Translations under genes and position numbers: made by a program
Notes under the pieces: generated by a model
Databases searched by the model: none
Told to the model about the DNA's origin: nothing
The model's input: the letters and a program-made list of their open reading frames with translations, nothing else
NCBI GenBank assembly: GCA_029204225.1
Contig: CM055111.1
Span: forward strand, 21,666,507 to 21,730,506
Origin: Diphasiastrum complanatum
Taxonomy: Eukaryota > Streptophyta > Lycopodiopsida > Lycopodiales > Lycopodiaceae
DNA length: 64,000 bases
Direction: 5' to 3'
In this document: in pieces, positions 10,971-22,016 of the stretch
Layout of the letters: each line of letters starts with the position of its first letter
Position numbering within the stretch: position 1 is the first letter of the stretch

Positions 10971-11560
10971 TTGTGTTTTAGGTTATGAAGGAGGAAATCA
11001 GATCTATCAATGATTTGATAAAGATATCAAGTCTAGGGCATGCTAGAGGGGATTCTACACCAAAATCGAGTTTTTTGCTTTTGTAGATTGGATCTTTTGT
11101 AGATCAAAACCCTATATAGGTCTATAAACTTGATCAATTTCGATTTTTGATTCCACGTACTAGATTTGGCAGAGTTTTGGATCATTAAATCAGCCTAAGT
11201 GGTGGCTAATAGATTGCATAATCAAATTTTCAACATTTGCATGTAGATTTGAAATAATCAATCTTTTGTTATTTTGTAAAAACCTTAATTTTGATTGGAT
11301 CTCTAGATAGTGAGGTTGTTGGACTTCATTTGAGTGTGTTTCAATCTTAGGAAGTGGCAAAAGTCATTAGATTGAGAATAGATCATAGGTTGATCAAGAT
11401 TCCATGATTCTATGTGTTGATTTGCTTGGTATAAGTGCTAGAAGAGAATTTTTGAGATAGTTAAAAATCTTGATGATTCCTTTTGAAAGCATTTGTTGTT
11501 GTTCAAAGGAGTGCTTTGTGCATTGAAACAGGTTGAAAAAGAAGATCAGGTCATTGCTAC
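10971..11560 (+). mobile_element. LTR-a element leader
   Basis: Untranslated leader between primer site and gag start. Its first 255 bases, together with the LTR end, recur at 15329-15770 inside the rearranged protease region. Confidence 0.6.
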
Positions 11561-12065
11561 ATGGCAACCTCAATTGGAGTCATGTTGGAAGCCAATGATA
11601 GGCTTACCTCAAGTAAGTATTCATTGTGGAAAGTGAGGATGGAGTCACTTCTTGAGATGAATGATGTTTTGGATATTGTTGTAGGTTTGGAGGAGAGACC
11701 AACAACACAACAAGATCAAGTGAGGTATGACAAGAGGGCCAAGAAGGCTCTACACATGATAAAGATGAATGTTACCAAAGAGCTTTTCAAAGAAGTTGGT
11801 AACTGCACATCATCTTTGGAAGCTTAGGATTTTTTGAAGAAGCGTTTTGAATCCAAGTCTACTGCAAAAGAATGATGAAAGTCCAAGTACTTTTGTGTTG
11901 AGGATGAAAGCATTGAATGATGAGTTGGATTGCATTGATGAAAGCATTAAGGAAGGAGAGCTTATTCAAGTGGTTTTTAAGGGCTTGTTGGATGCTCATG
12001 CTAACATTGTTCAAAATATTGCTATTCAAAAGACTTTGCCACGTGTGATGGATCTTCAAGACTAA
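11561..12065 (+). pseudogene. Ty1-copia gag, broken (LTR-a element)
   Basis: Starts ATG with SIGVMLEANDRLTSSKYSLW, the DUF4219-like N-terminus of copia gag, then W-x-M-ESLL and a UBN2 region. A TAG follows SSLEA at 11825; a later frame (11847-12065) carries FVLRMKALNDELDCIDESI and VFKGLLDAHANIVQNIAI, the second half of UBN2. The capsid-like protein would normally be 300-400 residues followed by a CCHC knuckle. Here it ends at LPRVMDLQD with a stop, and no protease, integrase or RT follows. A weak extension toward 12190 may be decayed gag. Confidence 0.75.
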
Positions 12066-12414
12066 AAATATAACCTAGAAACCCATTATAATGCTAGTGT
12101 CACCTAGAGGCTACAACTCAGCTTTTAACAAATACTCACAATGGCTTATTGCTATTAGGACAAAGCTAAAACTGTCTACATATGAGGCTAAAGGCTACAT
12201 GCAAAAATTGAGAATAAGGGTGTATAAATGCATTTTGAAAATTGGTCATAGCTCAAGAGGGCGAAAGGGAAAGGTGTATGAAATTTGTTGTTTTTGTGAA
12301 CTTTTGAGAGTTCACACATTCTATATTTTACATTTAGCTAGAATTGCTGCCAAGGTAGTTCGATTTTATTTGTTAAACTTTTTCTTGCAGTATTCAATAG
12401 CAAACTCTCTTGTT
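12066..12414. other. Junction spacer between gag and protease flank
   Basis: Decayed gag sequence probably extends to about 12190. The remainder is AT-rich, with a polypyrimidine-AG stretch near 12380-12392 that resembles a splice acceptor. Nothing else is recognised. Confidence 0.3.
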
Positions 12415-12880
12415 TCAAGAATAAGGAAAGAGCCATGAGTTGCACGACTTGAAGTCAATAAGTTCAGATAAAAACTAGAAATCCTGCAAAAACTGCAGAT
12501 TTTGGAGGCAATATCCAAAAGGTTTTCCAAGCACTGCTTACACCTTTGAAATCGTCTACCACACAAGTCAAGCTAACTGTGAATGACCCAAAAGCCAGCT
12601 GAAGTAAAGGATAACTAGCTTGCTTCATACAGAAAACATACATGGAGATCTTTTTCGGAATTGAACATCTTAGAAAGAATCTCCTACCTTCCCGCTTCGA
12701 AGTAATTTGAGAGTTTTATTGGCATCTTTATGAATCAATTCCAGCAAATCATGCTCAGCAGTAGTTAACATCCTCTAAAAGAACGTAAACGTGTCTCTAA
12801 AACTAGCTTCATGTAATTTTGAAGTGTATCCCAATGCATTGGAAAATAATGCCTGAGAAGTATGGAGTGGTTGATCATGG
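12415..12880 (-). other. 3' flank of aspartic protease
   Basis: Sequence downstream of the protease stop, present twice in unit 1 (again 15771-16234). In unit 2 only its last 119 bases survive (36358-36476), where it is fused to the Helitron remnant. It probably holds the 3' untranslated region of the source gene. Confidence 0.5.
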
Positions 12881-13748
12881 CTACGATGATGAGGAGCAGT
12901 TTGCCGACACAAACCCCATTCGGGCTCTTGATCTATCATACTCTACATGGAAATTCTGCTGGAGCAAGTTTCCTATTGTGTTTGATCCAAGAGGTGAATC
13001 GACTCCTTGCATTGCAATGCACTTCACATCAAGAGCTGTGTCAATAAGGTAATTCTCTGCTGGGGGCTGAAAGAGGACATCTCCTTCCAAAAGGATTGAG
13101 AATTCAGGAATTTTTATGCCAGAATCAGCAGAAACGTTGAAGCAGAGATCAAGGCCTTGAATGGGTGCTACTCTAGGCATAGTTATGGCTCCTTTAAATG
13201 CAGCAACAATAAGTGAATAAGCCGCTTTTCTGAAATATGTGAGTGTCGTGCCAGAATCAACAATGGTGCCACCATAGCCGGCAGAGTCAATCTGCCATAA
13301 TTTTGAAGGGATAGGCAGAACTCGTCCATTCAAACAAACATGCTTGATGCCCACATAGTAATACGTTTCTGCAAATGAATTCTTCAAAAGTGGAGTGTAT
13401 TGGATAGCATTCCTCAAAGATTGCGAAATCTTGGCATCTCCAAACACAAGCAGACTAGTATCTGTAGTGGCTTTCAGATAGTCCACAAGACGATAGGAAA
13501 ATATGCTTCCGTAGAGATCTCCTAACTGAGATGCAAAAGAGGCAGGCCCCTGCCCAAGACCAAGGACGCCGTTAGATCCGTGCAGAGTCTGACCTTCATT
13601 GCTTAAGCCGCATCCAAACGTGATGTTGCTGATCTTCAAACGCTCGCCAGAGCTAGATATCATTGTGACCGTCTCAGATGCTAGAAAGCCACTAGTAGAA
13701 GATCCATCATTGTACTCGTACGTGTATTGGCAGCTTGTTGGAAACCTG
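12881..13748 (-). pseudogene. Nepenthesin-type aspartic protease, C-terminal part
   Basis: Encodes the second lobe (TAXi_C) of a plant A1 aspartic protease. Read on the minus strand it has SNITFGCGLSNEG, GVLGLGQGPASFASQLGD, the second catalytic motif DSGTT (codons 13244-13258) and the C-terminus ARMGFVSANC. The conserved Cys of FSYCLVD is Arg here but Cys in unit 2. The frame stops at 12881-12883. At 13749 the coding sequence breaks off: the next bases are the upstream flank of the same gene in the opposite orientation, so this half cannot be joined to an N-terminus here. Confidence 0.85.
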
Positions 13749-14357
13749 GGTGGGATGTTCCTCTTTCTTTTCAGTTGTCTTTGCAGGTTTTTCGGCTCCG
13801 TCTGGTTGCTTCTATCTCATGCTTTCCTCCTTTCGAATGATGTGCATAAAACATACTAATACGTACTAGTACACACAGTATGATAGAGTTATATTACACT
13901 GTATGTGCTTTTTTATTCGCTCGTCGACCCTGTCTGCTTGTTTTCGTTGACACTTGATGACGAAAACAGTGCCTTATTGTCCTGCCATTCACCCCTTGCA
14001 CTGCCTGAGGATATCTTTGCTCAATCGCTTATCATCTCTGCCTGCATTTGGATAGAGTATCTGAAGCATAGTCCTTATTTCAAGATTTCATTTCTGGTTA
14101 TTGGTGTACGAATTCTGATATCTATCTTCCTTGCTTTTCCAGCATAGTGGGTATCAGCATTCAGTAATTCGCTGGCTTATACTTGAGCCGATTCTTTCAT
14201 GTTTTTGGCAAAGCATAGCTCATGTTTTACGACTACTTTTTATAACTCAATGCAACAAGTACTTGATCTGAAATATACTATTCAAATGTTTATGTGAAGC
14301 CAAATGCGAAAGTAGAGCTAAGCAAGTATAAAATTGGATTGCAGCTGCAAGAAAAAT
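13749..14357 (+). other. Inverted 5' flank of the aspartic protease
   Basis: Reverse complement of unit 2 about 38129-38737. It lies between the two halves of the broken protease gene and directly precedes the N-terminal half. A second, direct copy of its distal part lies at 16488-16675, so the two form an inverted repeat. Confidence 0.7.
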
Positions 14358-15304
14358 ATGGCTTTCGTTCTGAGAACCACGAACAGAAGGTTCAACTTTG
14401 TTATTCATTTCATTCTTTCTTCCGCCATTACCTTCGACCTTTCGGGTGCCACAACATCTTTCTCTCACACAAGCCAACGATCATCCATTCCCGACGGGTC
14501 CCAGATTATGTCTCAGATTCTTGGGACCAAACAGCAATTCTTCCAGCCAATTCGCCGAAAATTCTCGAAGGGCAATTGTTGGAAACAGGTATAAGGGAGA
14601 CGGAGCTGCAGGGAGGAGCAAATGAAATTAGAACAGGAATACCCTTGAAGCTAGTCCACCGAACTTCTCTGCTGTCTCCACAGTCCAGGACTGAATCTGT
14701 TAAAATCAGCATTCTTAAAGAGTTGCTGGAGTTAGATACTGTCAGATTGAGAGGATACAAGCTCAGCTCATGGATTACTGGGATCCCCCAGAGTGGCCAC
14801 TTTGCCTCACCGAATTCAGTGAGTAGAAAACACAAAGCCGCAGATGTTGCCCACGAGAAATTTGCATCAGAGAGCGCAAACAACAGAATTAGTTCGGGGG
14901 CAACACTAGGCTCAGGTCAGTATTTTGTAGATTTCTACATGGGAACGCCAGCGAGGAAATATTCCCTGATCGCGGATACTGGCAGTGATCTAATCTGGAT
15001 TCAATGCTACCCTTGCAGTAAATGTTATTCGCAATCCAATCCTATCTACTATCCCAATCTTTCTCATCAGTTTCTTGCTCTGCCAAACAGTGCTTTCTTG
15101 TTCCAGCACCACCACACGATTCCTGCAGTTCCAGGTTTCCAACAAGCTGCCAATACACGTACGAGTACAATGATGGATCTTCTACTAGTGGCTTTCTAGC
15201 ATCTGAGACGGTCACAATGATATCTAGCTCTGGCGAGCGTTTGAAGATCAGCAACATCACGTTTGGATGCGGCTTAAGCAATGAAGGTCAGACTCTGCAC
15301 GGAT
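14358..15304 (+). pseudogene. Nepenthesin-type aspartic protease, N-terminal part (inverted)
   Basis: From ATG at 14358 a hydrophobic N-terminus (MAFVLRTTNRRFNFVIHF) suggests a signal sequence. It is followed by the propeptide motif LKLVHRTSLLSP, then GSGQYFVDFYMGTPARKY, catalytic DTGSD (14975-14989) and the cysteine-rich insert CYPCSKCYSQSNPIYY. Compared with unit 2 there is an 8-bp deletion near 14504 and a 10-bp deletion near 15057, each shifting the frame. The copy ends after GLSNEGQTLHG, where it meets LTR-a-derived sequence. The last 160 bases repeat, inverted, the end of the fragment at 12881-13748. Confidence 0.8.
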
Positions 15305-15770
15305 GAACCTGTAAATCACAATACAAAGAATAGCAATAGTACTTTATCATTTCATTCAAGTTTGATCAAGTTCTATTAGTGTTTGCATCTCATATTGTGT
15401 GTAGATGTTGATTTTTCTACATTGGTGGGATTGGTAGTGTATTTCTCTTTCTAACCAAAGAACTTTCAAGTTGATTGGATCTTAATGATATGAAAACTTT
15501 CACATGGTATCAGAGCTTGTGTTTCAGGTTATGAAGGAGGAAATCAGATCTATCAATGATTTGATAAAGATATCAAGTCTAGAGCATGCTAGAGGGGATT
15601 CTACACCAAAATCGAGTTTTTTGCTTTTGTAGATTGGATCTTTTGTAGATCAAAACCCTATATAGGTCTATAAACTTGATCAATTTCGATTTTTGATTTC
15701 ACGTACTAGATTTGGCAGAGTTTTGGATCATTAAATCAGCCTAAGTGGTGGCTAATAGATTGCATATAGA
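15305..15770 (+). mobile_element. Second partial copy of LTR-a end, primer site and leader
   Basis: After about 25 bases of unplaced filler, sequence from 15329 repeats 10784-11225: the LTR-a end, primer site and first part of the leader. It stops at about 15758 with a short filler (TAGATTGCCT) before the protease flank copy. It has no gag. Confidence 0.75.
15505..15516 (+). promoter_or_regulatory. Primer binding site copy
   Basis: TGGTATCAGAGC, identical to 10959-10970, carried along in the duplicated LTR-a and leader piece. Confidence 0.75.
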
Positions 15771-16487
15771 TTGCCTAAGAATAAGGAAAGAGCCATGAGT
15801 TGCACGACTTGAAGTCAATAAGTTCAGATAAACACTAGAAATCCTGCAAAAACTGCAGATTTTGGAGGCAATATCCAAAAGGTTTTCCAAGCACTGCTTA
15901 CACCTTTGAAATCGTCTACCACACAAGTCAAGCTAACTGTGAATGACCCAAAAGCCAGCTGAAGTAAAGGATAACTAGCTTGCTTCATACAGAAAACATA
16001 CATGGAGATCTTTTTCGGAATCGAACATCTTAGAAAGAATCTCCTACCTTCCCGCTTCGAAGTAATTTGAGAGTTTCATCTTTATGAATCAATTCCAGCA
16101 AATCATGCTCAGCAGTAGTTAACATCCTCTAAAAGAACGTAAACGTGTCTCTAAAACTAGCTTCATGTAATTTTGAAGTGTATCCCAATGCATTGGAAAA
16201 TAATGCCTGAGAAGTATGGAGTGGTTGATCATGGCTACGATGATGAGGAGCAGTTTGCCGACACAAACCCCAGTCGGGCTCTTGATCTATCATACTCTAC
16301 ATGGAAATTCTGCTGGAGCAAGTTTCCTATTGTGTTTGATCCAAGAGGTGAATCGACTCCTTGCATTGCAATGCACTTCACATCAAGAGCTGTGTCAATA
16401 AGGTAATTCTCTGCTGGGGGCTGAAAGAGGACATCTCCTTCCAAAAGGATTGAGAATCCAGGAATTTTTATGCCAGAATCAGCAGAC
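15771..16487 (-). pseudogene. Duplicate of protease 3' flank and last codons
   Basis: Direct repeat of 12415-13135. The coding part (16235-16487, minus) holds only the last 80 or so protease residues, ending GFVSANC. At 16487 it is spliced onto the far upstream flank of the same gene through a shared AGCAGA, skipping everything between the C-terminus and that flank. Confidence 0.75.
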
Positions 16488-17462
16488 AGGGTCGACGAGC
16501 GAATAAAAAAGCACATACAGTGTAATATAACTCTATCAGAATGTGTACTAGTACGTATTAGTATGCTTTATGCACATCATTCGAAAGGAGGAAAGCATGA
16601 GATAGAAGCAACCAGACGGAGCCGAAAAACCTGCAAAGACAACTGAAAAGAAAGAGGAACATCCCAAGCTACACGACCTCAAGTTGATAATGGAACTAAA
16701 TGCATGACTACAACAATACTCGAAATCCAAATATTACACCGTAACATGAAAATGAGATATGGGTTGATACATACTTGCAGCTGATCACTCAAAAACGAAG
16801 AAGAAGAATAAGATGACGATGATCGTAGCGAGCCGTCGAGGAGCTAGCTAACATGTGCGCGCTGCCACCGCCACGATTTGCAAGATGGAGACGTGGTGGG
16901 AACTTGCTTCAAGCGACTCGTTTGTTCGATCGCTGCCGTGCTGGGGATATCTTCGCAGAAACAGAAGAAAATGACAAGTAACAGCAAGTATGGAATGCAC
17001 ACCCATAGATATAGTAAAAATATCTAGCATTTCTTTTAGGTTTAGAGTAAAACGAGCGGGAACCTCCTTTGAACTCGAGCGGGGACTGTACCCGCATAAA
17101 GCTCCTTTTTATGTTTTTGCTGTTATAGCAAATTGGTGTTTTTGGCGTTGAGGTCACTCAATGGAGTTTTGAGAAAAGGTATTATTAACGGATATTATGT
17201 GATGGTGGCCTTAATTTTTGAGGGGAAAACCTTTGTTGAGTGCTAAAGAAACATGCATCTAGTATTGCCATATAAAAATTAGAACGAAGTCACACAAACA
17301 ATGCATGAGCCATAAGGATTGCAAAAGCTATTTTTGTTTGCATGAACCATAAGCAAAAGCAAAAGTTTTAGTCAACGCATGAATGGATAGATTGTGAAAA
17401 GCAAAATTGAAACTGACCCTCCTTTCATGCTTCATTTTAAGGTATTTGTACCAGTACACGAG
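16488..17462. other. Upstream flank of the aspartic protease, no gene recognised
   Basis: Matches 38552-39531 closely. More GC-rich than its surroundings around 16810-16960. A plus frame near 16600-16700 is rich in Lys and Glu (AEKPAKTTEKKEEHPK) and could be a small exon of another host gene, but it stops soon and has no further support. The region would include the source gene's promoter. Confidence 0.4.
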
Positions 17463-17463
17463 C

Positions 17464-17494
<31 letters not shown>

Positions 17495-17512
17495 GACACA
17501 CACACACACACA
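17463..17512 (+). repeat. (CT)n(CA)n microsatellite
   Basis: Compound dinucleotide run of about 23 bases CT followed by about 26 bases CA with one interruption (CAGACA). The unit 2 copy (39532-39580) is uninterrupted. Confidence 0.9.
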
Positions 17513-17825
17513 TCTAAGGGTGAAGCGTAAAGAAATGTCAACAACTGGATGGAGCTGGTGGTGAAACTACAGCTGGAGCATATCCAAAGTTGGTGGTCAA
17601 AAACATAGCTCACGTTTGCATCGAGGAAAAATTATCTCTAGATCATGCTGCAACATTCAAAGAAATCGTGAAGTAAACGCCGCTTCCAAGGAGCCCATTA
17701 GAAAGCCTTGCATCATTGGTTGTGTGAACTGCTAATAAAGTACGAGAATCTTTGATTGTTGTCCTTACTAGAGGCGGCACTACTACAAAGCTTGTTGCAA
17801 AGTACATGCTAGTTCCAATGAAGGC
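17513..17825. other. Spacer, no gene recognised
   Basis: Conserved with 39581-39893. A minus frame (17643-17828) is open in both units but resembles nothing I know, and it runs into the copia gag on the other strand. Confidence 0.35.
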
Positions 17826-18870
17826 CAAGTAGTTTTACACATCCTCAAGATAAATGTCTCAAATAAGCTTCACAATGAGGTAAGGGCTTGCACATCATCT
17901 TACGAGGCATGGAGGACTCTTCAAAGGATTTATGAGTCAAAGATCATATCTAGGGCACTCACCCTAAGGAGTAAAATTCTTCAAAGCTATCAGAAGGTGA
18001 AAGTGCTAACTCTTATGTAATGAGGGTTAAATCTCTTAATGGTGACTTAGCATGTGTTGGCAATGCTATTGGTAACATTGAGATTGTCCAAGTGTTTCTA
18101 AATGGCTTTGGAGAAGGTTATGCTAATTTTGTTCAAAGTTTTGCTATTTAACAACTTTGCCATCTATTGAAGAATTGCAAGAGGTGTTGGTGGCCAAAGA
18201 GGATCAATATTAAGACTAGAAGTAGACCTAATTCTAGAAAGGTTGGAGATGAAGAGGTATTTTTCACGAAAGGCAAGGGAAAAGGAGGAGTCAAGTGGAA
18301 CTTCAACAAGAAGAGCACCATGGATCAAGGGCAAGGTGAGGCAACATCCTCTTATGGTGGTAAGAATGATAAATCTGAACTCAAGTGCTTTTATTGTGGC
18401 AGAAAATGTCATTTTCTTATGAGTGCAATAAAATGACAAGAGAGCAATTGGAAGGTAGCAAGCAAAGAAAATTTACCAATTGTGAATTTGTTAGTAATGA
18501 TGTTGTTGATACTCTTATGATGTCTTCAAGTCTCATCTCAAGTGAAAGTGACAAAGAGTCATGGTAGATCGATAGTGGAGCTAGTTCTCATATGACTAGT
18601 CATAAGGAATTCTTTTCTTCCTTAGTCACTTATGACTGAGTCAAGCAAGTGATCTACATGGCAAATGATGGTTAGTGTTTTATTAAGGTATTGTCTATAT
18701 TCCTCTTACTCTCTCAAATACATGAAAATGTGTTGTTCATTCCTTCACTTTCAAAGATTCCTCCTAGTGTTGGGACAATTGACAATGGACATGAAGTAGA
18801 GTTTGATGGAGATGCTTGTTACATAAAGAGGAGAGAGCAAGTGTTATCACATGGTTTAATAAAAAAGGTA
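17826..18870 (+). pseudogene. Ty1-copia gag and protease pseudogene
   Basis: UBN2 gag is readable with frameshifts: LHILKINVSNKLHNEV, SYEAWRTLQRIYESK, then SYVMRVKSLNGDLACVGNAI and VQVFLNGFGEGYANFVQSF ending in a stop. A zinc knuckle starts at 18386 (CFYCGRKCH), with Gly changed to Cys and a frameshift before its last Cys. The protease follows: IDSGASSHMTSHKEFF, with the catalytic Asp-Ser-Gly-Ala at 18571-18582. A TAG stands just before it (W-stop-IDSGA), and another stop follows VTYD. The gag N-terminus is missing. Unit 2 (39894-40940) shares these stops and the knuckle frameshift. Confidence 0.75.
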
Positions 18871-19039
18871 GATCAAGTGATTAAATGTTGGATAGAATTG
18901 AGGTGCTTGCTAAGACAAGATAGTCAAGAAGGTGAGTCTTTTATCTTTTATGATTCATTCACTAAGGGGGAGTCTTGCATAAGTATTCTTGATTGTGTTG
19001 TTATTTAGGATTGGAAAGGAATCGAAGAGGAATAAAGGA
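18871..19039. other. Junction sequence
   Basis: Joins the copia gag-protease piece to the minus-strand RT. A purine run AAGGGGGAG at 18964-18972 resembles a polypurine tract, but no LTR start follows. Unit 3 has a version with about 150 extra bases. Confidence 0.35.
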
Positions 19040-20550
19040 TCAAGTTTGACACTCATGTTCTGTAAGCGCTTTGTATTCAGCCTTAGTAGATGACAATGAG
19101 ATAGTGGCTTGTTTCTTTGACATCCATGATATAGCTCCATCACCTATGAAAATACAATGAGTACTTATGGTTTTCCTATCCATTTTTTCTCCCAACAAAG
19201 TTTGAATCTGAAAATCCAAACAAGTTAGGTGATGATCCCTCATACAATATGCCAAAATCTCGAGTTCCCATGATGTATGTCAAAACTCGTTTCCCTAGCT
19301 TCCAATGCTCTTCACTAGGATCTTGCATACATTAGCTTAATCTACCAACACAATATCTTAGATCTAGTCTTGTGATGGCTAGACAGATAAGTGAACCAAC
19401 TAGCTTTCTATAGAGAGTAATGTCCTTGAAGGATCTTTCATTACCCCTTATAGTTAGCTTTACATTTGACTCCATAGGTATATCACAAGACTTTGCATCT
19501 ACCATATGAAATCTCTATAGAATAGAATTAGCATACTTCTCTTGACAAAAGAAAATAGTTTGAGAAGATCTAATCTCTTCTATTCCTAAAATGTAATGCA
19601 AATGACCAAGATCATGCACTTCAAACTCCTTCTTGAGAGCACTCTTGATATCTTCCACATCTTGGTTGTCTCCACCACTCAAGATGATATCATCCACATA
19701 GATTAGCAAAATGGTAATATCATTTTCAGAAAACCTATAATAAAGTGAATGATCATACTCACTCATAACAAAGCCTTGAGAGAGTAAAAAAGTGTTAAGC
19801 CTAGCATACCAACTCCTTGGTGCTTGCTTAAGGCCATACAAACTCTTTTGTAGAAGACACACATGATTTGGCTTTTTAGGTCAAATGTAGCTCTCAGGTT
19901 TCTCCATGTACACTTCCTCCTCAAGATCACCATTCAAAAAGGCATTTGTAATATCCAATTGTCATAGATCCCAGCCATAAAGAGTAGCAAGAGAGATAAT
20001 GACCCGAATGCTTACCATGTTTGCCACAGGTGCAAAGGTTTCGTCATTGTCAATACCATGTTCTTGAGCATATCCTTTTGCCACCAACCTTATTGATTGT
20101 CTTCACCTTGAACATCCATTTACATCCAATAGCTTTCTTGTCCTTAGGTGACTCCACCAATCTCCATGTTCCATTCTTCATAAGGGCTTGATACTCAAGA
20201 TCTATTGCTTGGATCCACTCCTCTTTGTTCCTTGCTTCATCTACACAATTAGGTTCATCAAAAGAAATTAGGACAGCAAAGTGTGTACCTCCAACAACTT
20301 GCTTACATTTCTCATCATATGTGAGCCTTGAAGGCGTTTGTCTTTCCCTTGATGTTCTCCTTGGCTTTTGACTTGATGAAGGTCCTTCATCATCACCATC
20401 TAAGGTAGGATCCATCACAACAACATCAAGATTGTTAGATCCATCCACACCATCATCACTTGAAGACACCTTTGGAAAATTCCCCTCATCAAAAATAACA
20501 TCTCTACCAATAATCACCTTATTAGTAGTAGGAATATAAACCTTGTAGGC
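19040..20550 (-). pseudogene. Ty1-copia RT and RNase H pseudogene (minus strand)
   Basis: Read downwards from 20550: integrase C-terminal linker (AYKVYIPTTNKVIIGRDVIF; PSRLTYDE), then RT with EEWIQAIDLEYQALMKNGTW, IGCKWMFKVK, FAPVANMVSIRVI, QLDITNAFLNGDL, YGLKQAPRSWY and the catalytic YVDD (19689-19700). RNase H pieces follow, including DSNFVGRK and ISLSSTKAEYKAL near 19055. A deletion and frameshift before KGYAQEHGID and a TGA after PESYI are shared with units 2 and 3. The upstream end was joined to a gypsy LTR by a 200-bp deletion specific to unit 1. Confidence 0.85.
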
Positions 20551-20677
20551 GCGTCTGTAAGTCCAACCCGATGACTGATTATTGTTGGATTTTCTAATTC
20601 TTATGCTTTTTGTGAGAGAGAAAGGGAGAGAGAGGAGTAAGCTATCATTGGATTTAGTGTTAATGGTTATAGGGCTA
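20551..20677 (+). mobile_element. Ty3-gypsy LTR fragment (left half)
   Basis: Matches 42480-42608 of the continuous unit 2 LTR. Its first 67 bases are deleted together with about 130 bases of copia. At 20677 it meets the inversion breakpoint; the other half lies at 26144-26290 on the minus strand. Confidence 0.75.
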
Positions 20678-20921
20678 CTTTCCAAGTACTTACCAGAAAC
20701 CTAGTTAATCAAGTGACTAGTTTCAATGTATCTAGTTACGAAAAGTCATTTGGTCCAAATCCGAGCTTGACTTATCAAATAATATTCAAAAATAGCAACA
20801 TTACTATTTTTAAGAATTATTTACGTAAAAAAATATTCGTCTAAGTTTACTTCTACCTTTGCCCTCCAAGTTGCCAAATTAAACCAACTAAACTTGTTGA
20901 CATTTTTCACACTCCCTCTTC
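20678..20921 (-). mobile_element. LTR-e fragment
   Basis: Start of a copia LTR read on the minus strand, TGTGAAAAATGTCAAC, adjoining a polypurine tract. Truncated by the inversion breakpoint. The unit 2 copy is 48212-48447. Confidence 0.65.
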
Positions 20922-20931
20922 AACTAGTTTT
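20922..20931 (-). promoter_or_regulatory. Polypurine tract before LTR-e
   Basis: Minus-strand GAAGAGGGAG immediately before an LTR start, the expected plus-strand primer of a copia element. This marks LTR-e as a 3' LTR. Confidence 0.6.
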
Positions 20932-21089
20932 ACCACACAACTTTTCAAGAATGATCTCCATTCTAAGAAAAGACCTCCTCTCAATGCTTTTGTAATGTTC
21001 AAAATAGAAACATTCATAATTGATATAGATAATAGTGTCCAGGTTGGATGCTTCACTATTTCTTACATCCGAATATAAAGATGAAACTA

Positions 21090-21450
21090 GTACATGAAGA
21101 ACAAAATAAAATTTGTACCTTCCACAACTTGCGTACCCTTTTCATCATATGTAAGCCTTGATGGCTTTGTCATTTGCCTTGAGGATATTCTTAGGACTTG
21201 AATTGGCATCTCAAAAACCCACCATTCAAAAAACCATCTTCATCACCATCAAAAATATTAGATTCATCAGCATCAACAACATCAAGCTTATCCCCATTTT
21301 TCTCTTCAAAGATAACATCCATAGAAATGTGAACTTTCTTTGAATTAGGAATGTAAAATCTATAAGCTTTTCTTACTTCACTATAGCCAAAAAAAATCCC
21401 CTTAAAGGATTGAGTTGACATAGCAAGTACTACCAAAGGTCCTCAATGCT
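21090..21450 (-). pseudogene. Ty1-copia integrase-RT linker fragment
   Basis: Encodes FFGYSEVRKAYRFYIPNSKK and VHISMDVIFEEKNG, the C-terminal integrase region, then SRQMTKPSRLTYDEKG in another frame. No catalytic residues are present. The unit 2 copy (47330-47715) is in plus orientation. Unit 1 lacks about 335 bases that unit 2 has (47686-48022), with the direct repeat TTTTATTTT at the joint. Confidence 0.7.
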
Positions 21451-21603
21451 TGATGATTGTCTTCTTATCAAAAAGTGTTACATCCATGTCTTGTATATAG
21501 GATTTGGTATAATCCTAGACTTTGATACATGGAACTCTAGCACTTGATATTATTGGTTATGCCACATTATTATGGAAGAGACTGATAATGTAATTAATAA
21601 CCT
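21451..21603. other. Short spacer
   Basis: No feature recognised; links the copia linker to LTR-f. Confidence 0.3.
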
Positions 21604-22016
21604 TGTGAGGGCCCAAACACAATTATTGTAGCTAGTATATGGTTTAGGATTGCTAATGCATGTGTAGAGTATCAATAAGAATGGAAAGCACTTTTAGGGA
21701 GTTTTAGATTTGCATGGGCACATGAGCCTGGGAATCCACCTACGACGATCGTTCTGATCTTTCCCGAAGCTCCGATCATATCAACCTTTGGATATGGTCA
21801 AGCAATGATCAACGGCCTGGATAAAATACTTGGGGAGTAGCGTGGTCCGTTGCTTATATAAGGCTTGTAGAAACTCGCCCAATTCCATTTTTTATTTTGG
21901 TGCTTTCATTGCCAGTTTCTCTTTCTCTCTCCGACACTTGTCTCCTTTTGCAAGTTTTTTCACAACTCTGGTTACATACTGCTGTAAAACACCTAATAGA
22001 CCTCCTTAGCGGATTA
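21604..22016 (+). mobile_element. LTR-f (candidate LTR)
   Basis: Starts TGTGAGGGCCCAAAC and contains a strong TATA box at 21855, abutting LTR-c at its right end. Unit 1 has about 114 bases (21732-21845) missing from units 2 and 3, including GC-richer sequence just before the TATA. The LTR identity is inferred from the TG start, the TATA and length; no primer site or polypurine tract is attached. Confidence 0.4.
21855..21862 (+). promoter_or_regulatory. TATA box in LTR-f
   Basis: TATATAAG in GC-poor context, a good match to the plant TATA consensus. The minus-strand copies lie near 47038-47045 (unit 2) and 59275-59285 (unit 3). Confidence 0.45.

Noticed and set aside
8297-15304. A single Helitron carrying the GRP94 and protease fragments
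   Set aside because: No Helitron ends were seen, and the LTR-a insertion and several break joints separate the pieces. Co-location alone does not show capture by the Helitron.
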